In this document: positions 8,574 through 10,816 of the stretch, one piece after another | Layout of the letters: the number at the start of each line of letters is the position of its first letter | Position numbering within the stretch: position 1 is the first letter of the stretch | Assembly (NCBI GenBank): GCA_945861305.1 | Contig: CAMATW010000049.1 | Location: 1 to 10,816, forward strand | DNA: 10,816 bases | Origin: Bordetella parapertussis | GTDB lineage: Bacteria > Pseudomonadota > Gammaproteobacteria > Burkholderiales > Burkholderiaceae_C | Direction: 5' to 3' | Made by a program: the position numbers and the translations under genes | The notes under the pieces: model-generated | The model's database searches: none | The model's input: the letters and a program-made list of their open reading frames with translations, nothing else | What the model was told of the DNA's origin: nothing

Positions 8574-8906
8574 GTGCTCATTTCATCTGCCTACGCCCAA
8601 TCCGCACCCGCTGCCACCGCCGGCGGTGACCTCGGTTCCTCGCTCATGAGCATGCTGCCTTTGGTGTTGATGTTTGTGGTGCTGTATTTCGTCATGATCC
8701 GCCCACAAATGAAGCGCCAAAAAGAACTCAAAGCCATGCTCGACGCATTGGCCAAGGGCGACGAAGTGGTCACCACAGGCGGGATGTTGGGCAAGATCGC
8801 CCAACTTGGCGAAAACCAGATTGGTTTGGAAGTGGGCAACGGCGTGACCCTGCAACTGCAGCGCTCTGCGGTGGTGCAAGTGCTGCCCAAAGGCAGCATC
8901 AAATAA
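8574..8906 (+). CDS. yajC: Preprotein translocase subunit YajC
   Basis: YajC is the small inner-membrane partner of SecD and SecF; the trio associates with SecYEG and assists late steps of protein export. The gene encodes 110 aa from a GTG start. Residues 1-23 are a short Ala-rich N-terminus (LISSAYAQSAPA). Residues 24-42 form the single membrane helix (LMSMLPLVLMFVVLYFVMI). RPQMKRQKE (43-51) is the usual basic cytoplasmic boundary, and GDEVVTTGG (62-70) opens the conserved cytoplasmic domain. The start was chosen for its TGGAGA site and because family members begin at this position. secD follows after 21 bp in the usual yajC-secD order. Upstream there is a promoter candidate and a palindrome rather than tgt, the common upstream neighbour. 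Confidence 0.96.
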   Translation: MLISSAYAQSAPAATAGGDLGSSLMSMLPLVLMFVVLYFVMIRPQMKRQKELKAMLDALAKGDEVVTTGGMLGKIAQLGENQIGLEVGNGVTLQLQRSAVVQVLPKGSIK

Positions 8907-8927
8907 TTTAACCCTGACGCCTGCGCC

Positions 8928-10816
8928 ATGAACCGTTTCGCCCTTTGGAAATACCTGGTCATCCTGATCGCTTTTTGTGTTGGTGGCTTGTACACCTTGC
9001 CCAATTTCTTTGGCGAAGCGCCGGCGGTGCAAGTCTCTCCTGCCCGAGCCAGCGCCAAGGTCGACACCGCAACCTTGGGCAAAGTGGAAGAAGCGCTCAA
9101 AGCCGCGGCGCTCACCCCCACCTTGATAGGCCTTGAAAACAACTCGCTCAAAGCGCGGTTCGAAACCACCGAACAGCAACTTCAAGCCAAAGACGCCATG
9201 CAACAGACGCTCAACCCTGATGCGGCCAACCCCGCGTATGTGGTGGCGCTGAACTTGATTCCGCGTACCCCGGGTTGGCTCTCTGCCTTGCACGCCGCAC
9301 CTATGTATCTAGGTCTAGACTTGCGCGGCGGTGTGCATTTCATGCTGCAAGTGGATATGCAAGCGGCTTTGACCAAAAAGCTGGATTCTTTAAGCGGCGA
9401 CTTGCGCAGCGCTTTGCGCGAAAAAAACCTGCGCCACAACGGTATTTCTCGCGAAAAAGAAACGATTCTGATGGGGTTTCGCGACCAAGCCACTGCTGAT
9501 ACAGCGCAGTCGCTCATGCGCGACCAGTTTCCCGATTTGGTGTCTACGCTCAACCCTCAAGGTGATGAGGTCAAACTGAGCGCCAGCTTGAAACCCGAAG
9601 CCGCGCGACGTGTACAAGACCAAGCCCTCAAGCAAAACATCACCACGCTGCACAACCGTATCAACGAGCTAGGTGTGGCTGAACCCGTCATTCAGCAACA
9701 AGGCTTAGACCGCATCGTGGTGCAGCTCCCCGGTGTGCAAGACACCGCCAAAGCCAAAGACATTTTGGGTCGCACCGCTACGCTTGAAATTCGCATGGTC
9801 GAAGAAGGCAGCGAGGCTCGCTTGGCCGAAGTGGGCAGTGGCCCTGTGCCCTTTGGCGCCGAAAAATACCTGGACCGCAACGGCCAGGCCGTGATTGTGA
9901 AAAAGGTTGTGGTGTTGACGGGTGAAAACCTGACCGACGCCCAACCCGGCTTTGACAACCAAACCCAAGAGGCAGCGGTACACCTGACCTTGGACGCTAA
10001 GGGCGCTCGCATCTTCAAAGAAGTCACCCGCGAGAACGTGGGTAAACGCATGGCTATTTTGCTGTTTGAAAAGGGCAAAGGCGAAGTGGTGACCTCCCCC
10101 GTGATTCGCAGCGAAATTGGCGGTGGTCGGGTGCAAATCTCGGGTCGTATGACCACCGTGGAAGCTGCGGACACCTCATTGCTGCTGCGTGCTGGTTCGC
10201 TGGCCGCGCCCATGGAAATCATCGAAGAGCGCACCATTGGCCCAAGCTTGGGTGCTGAGAACATCGCCAAAGGCTTTGACAGCGTGACGTGGGGCTTTGT
10301 GGCTGTTACCGCCTTCATGTGCCTTTACTACGCCTTGTTTGGCGTGATCTCCAGCATTGCGCTGGCAGTGAATTTGCTGTTGTTGGTGGCGGTGCTCTCT
10401 ATGCTGCAAGCCACGCTCACGCTGCCTGGCATGGCGGCCATGGCACTGGTGCTGGGCATGGCGATTGACGCCAACGTGCTGATCAATGAAAGGGTGCGCG
10501 AAGAACTGCGCAACGGCGCGGCACCGCAAACCGCCATCCACATGGGCTACGACCGTGCGTGGTCAACGATTTTGGACTCCAACGTCACCACCTTAATCGC
10601 TGGTTTGGCGTTGTTGGCCTTTGGCTCGGGGCCGGTGCGCGGTTTTGCGGTGGTGCATTGTTTAGGCATCCTCACCAGTATGTTCTCAGCGGTGTTTTTC
10701 TCGCGCGGCTTGGTCAACCTTTGGTATGGCCGCCAAAAACGTTTGCAAACCGTCTCAATTGGCACGGTGTGGAAGCCTGACGCCACCACCCAAGACGTGA
10801 TTGCCAAAGCCAAAGC
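8928..10816 (+). CDS. secD: Protein translocase subunit SecD (3' partial)
   Basis: SecD, with SecF, uses the proton gradient to pull exported proteins out of the SecYEG channel on the periplasmic side. The 629 complete codons visible run off the window edge. Membrane helix 1 is at about residues 8-24. It is followed by the periplasmic P1 region beginning with YLGLDLRGGVHF (Asp131 in DLRGG), a large periplasmic part to about 450, and then the RND-type membrane block. The block includes LGMAIDANVLINERV with Asp514, the conserved acidic residue of SecD helix 4. RAGSLAAP near 420-427 is also typical. E. coli SecD has about 615 aa, so only a short C-terminal end should be missing. The ATG at 8928 has no strong Shine-Dalgarno and probably depends on yajC translation just upstream. 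secF is expected next, outside the window. Confidence 0.95.
   Translation, partial: MNRFALWKYLVILIAFCVGGLYTLPNFFGEAPAVQVSPARASAKVDTATLGKVEEALKAAALTPTLIGLENNSLKARFETTEQQLQAKDAMQQTLNPDAANPAYVVALNLIPRTPGWLSALHAAPMYLGLDLRGGVHFMLQVDMQAALTKKLDSLSGDLRSALREKNLRHNGISREKETILMGFRDQATADTAQSLMRDQFPDLVSTLNPQGDEVKLSASLKPEAARRVQDQALKQNITTLHNRINELGVAEPVIQQQGLDRIVVQLPGVQDTAKAKDILGRTATLEIRMVEEGSEARLAEVGSGPVPFGAEKYLDRNGQAVIVKKVVVLTGENLTDAQPGFDNQTQEAAVHLTLDAKGARIFKEVTRENVGKRMAILLFEKGKGEVVTSPVIRSEIGGGRVQISGRMTTVEAADTSLLLRAGSLAAPMEIIEERTIGPSLGAENIAKGFDSVTWGFVAVTAFMCLYYALFGVISSIALAVNLLLLVAVLSMLQATLTLPGMAAMALVLGMAIDANVLINERVREELRNGAAPQTAIHMGYDRAWSTILDSNVTTLIAGLALLAFGSGPVRGFAVVHCLGILTSMFSAVFFSRGLVNLWYGRQKRLQTVSIGTVWKPDATTQDVIAKAK

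Noticed and set aside
8583..9293. 236-codon minus-strand frame
   Set aside because: Antisense to yajC and the start of secD, with repetitive His/Gln/Gly-rich composition typical of a shadow frame.
9692..10318. 208-codon minus-strand frame
   Set aside because: Antisense to the well-conserved periplasmic region of secD; Ser/Thr/Pro-rich with no domain signature.

Overview
The window looks like a moderately GC-rich betaproteobacterial chromosome, most likely Comamonadaceae (Limnohabitans/Rhodoferax-like). I base this on the sequence character of YajC, SecD, BirA and topoisomerase III and on an intergenic palindrome of a kind I recall from that group. The assignment is from recognition, not from a search. 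No tRNA, rRNA, CRISPR array or transposase gene was seen.

Region 1 (1-3888, + strand) is an iron-acquisition block. It starts inside a double-length FbpB-type ferric iron permease that is 5' truncated by the window edge. A weak terminator-like hairpin and a Fur-box-like palindrome follow. Then come a FutA/FbpA-type periplasmic Fe(3+)-binding protein and, 21 bp later, a membrane-anchored diheme cytochrome c peroxidase/MauG-family protein. The likely logic is iron-repressed production of the binding protein and a periplasmic heme enzyme, with the permease transcribed just upstream.

Region 2 (3803-5267, - strand) is a three-gene overlapping operon: a SET-domain protein lysine methyltransferase, then a biotin-protein ligase (BirA) without the HTH domain, then a 61-residue membrane-anchored small protein. 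The junctions are TGATG and ATGA, so translation is probably coupled. The last gene converges on and overlaps the 3' end of the cytochrome gene by 86 bp.

Region 3 (5268-8311) begins with an 89-bp divergent intergenic region holding a 27-bp perfectly alternating purine-pyrimidine tract. It is followed by topoisomerase III with two Cys4 zinc ribbons, a lysine/alanine-rich histone-H1-like linker and a C-terminal SWIB domain. A SET methyltransferase divergent from a topoisomerase-SWIB fusion with a histone-like tail is the most unusual arrangement in the window; it recalls the chlamydial SET/SWIB/histone-like proteins.

Region 4 (8312-8573) is non-coding. It holds a 158-bp imperfect palindrome (REP/MITE-like), three heptamers at exact 16-bp spacing, and the yajC promoter and ribosome binding site. 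Region 5 (8574-10816) is yajC-secD, the start of the Sec accessory operon, with secD running off the right edge.
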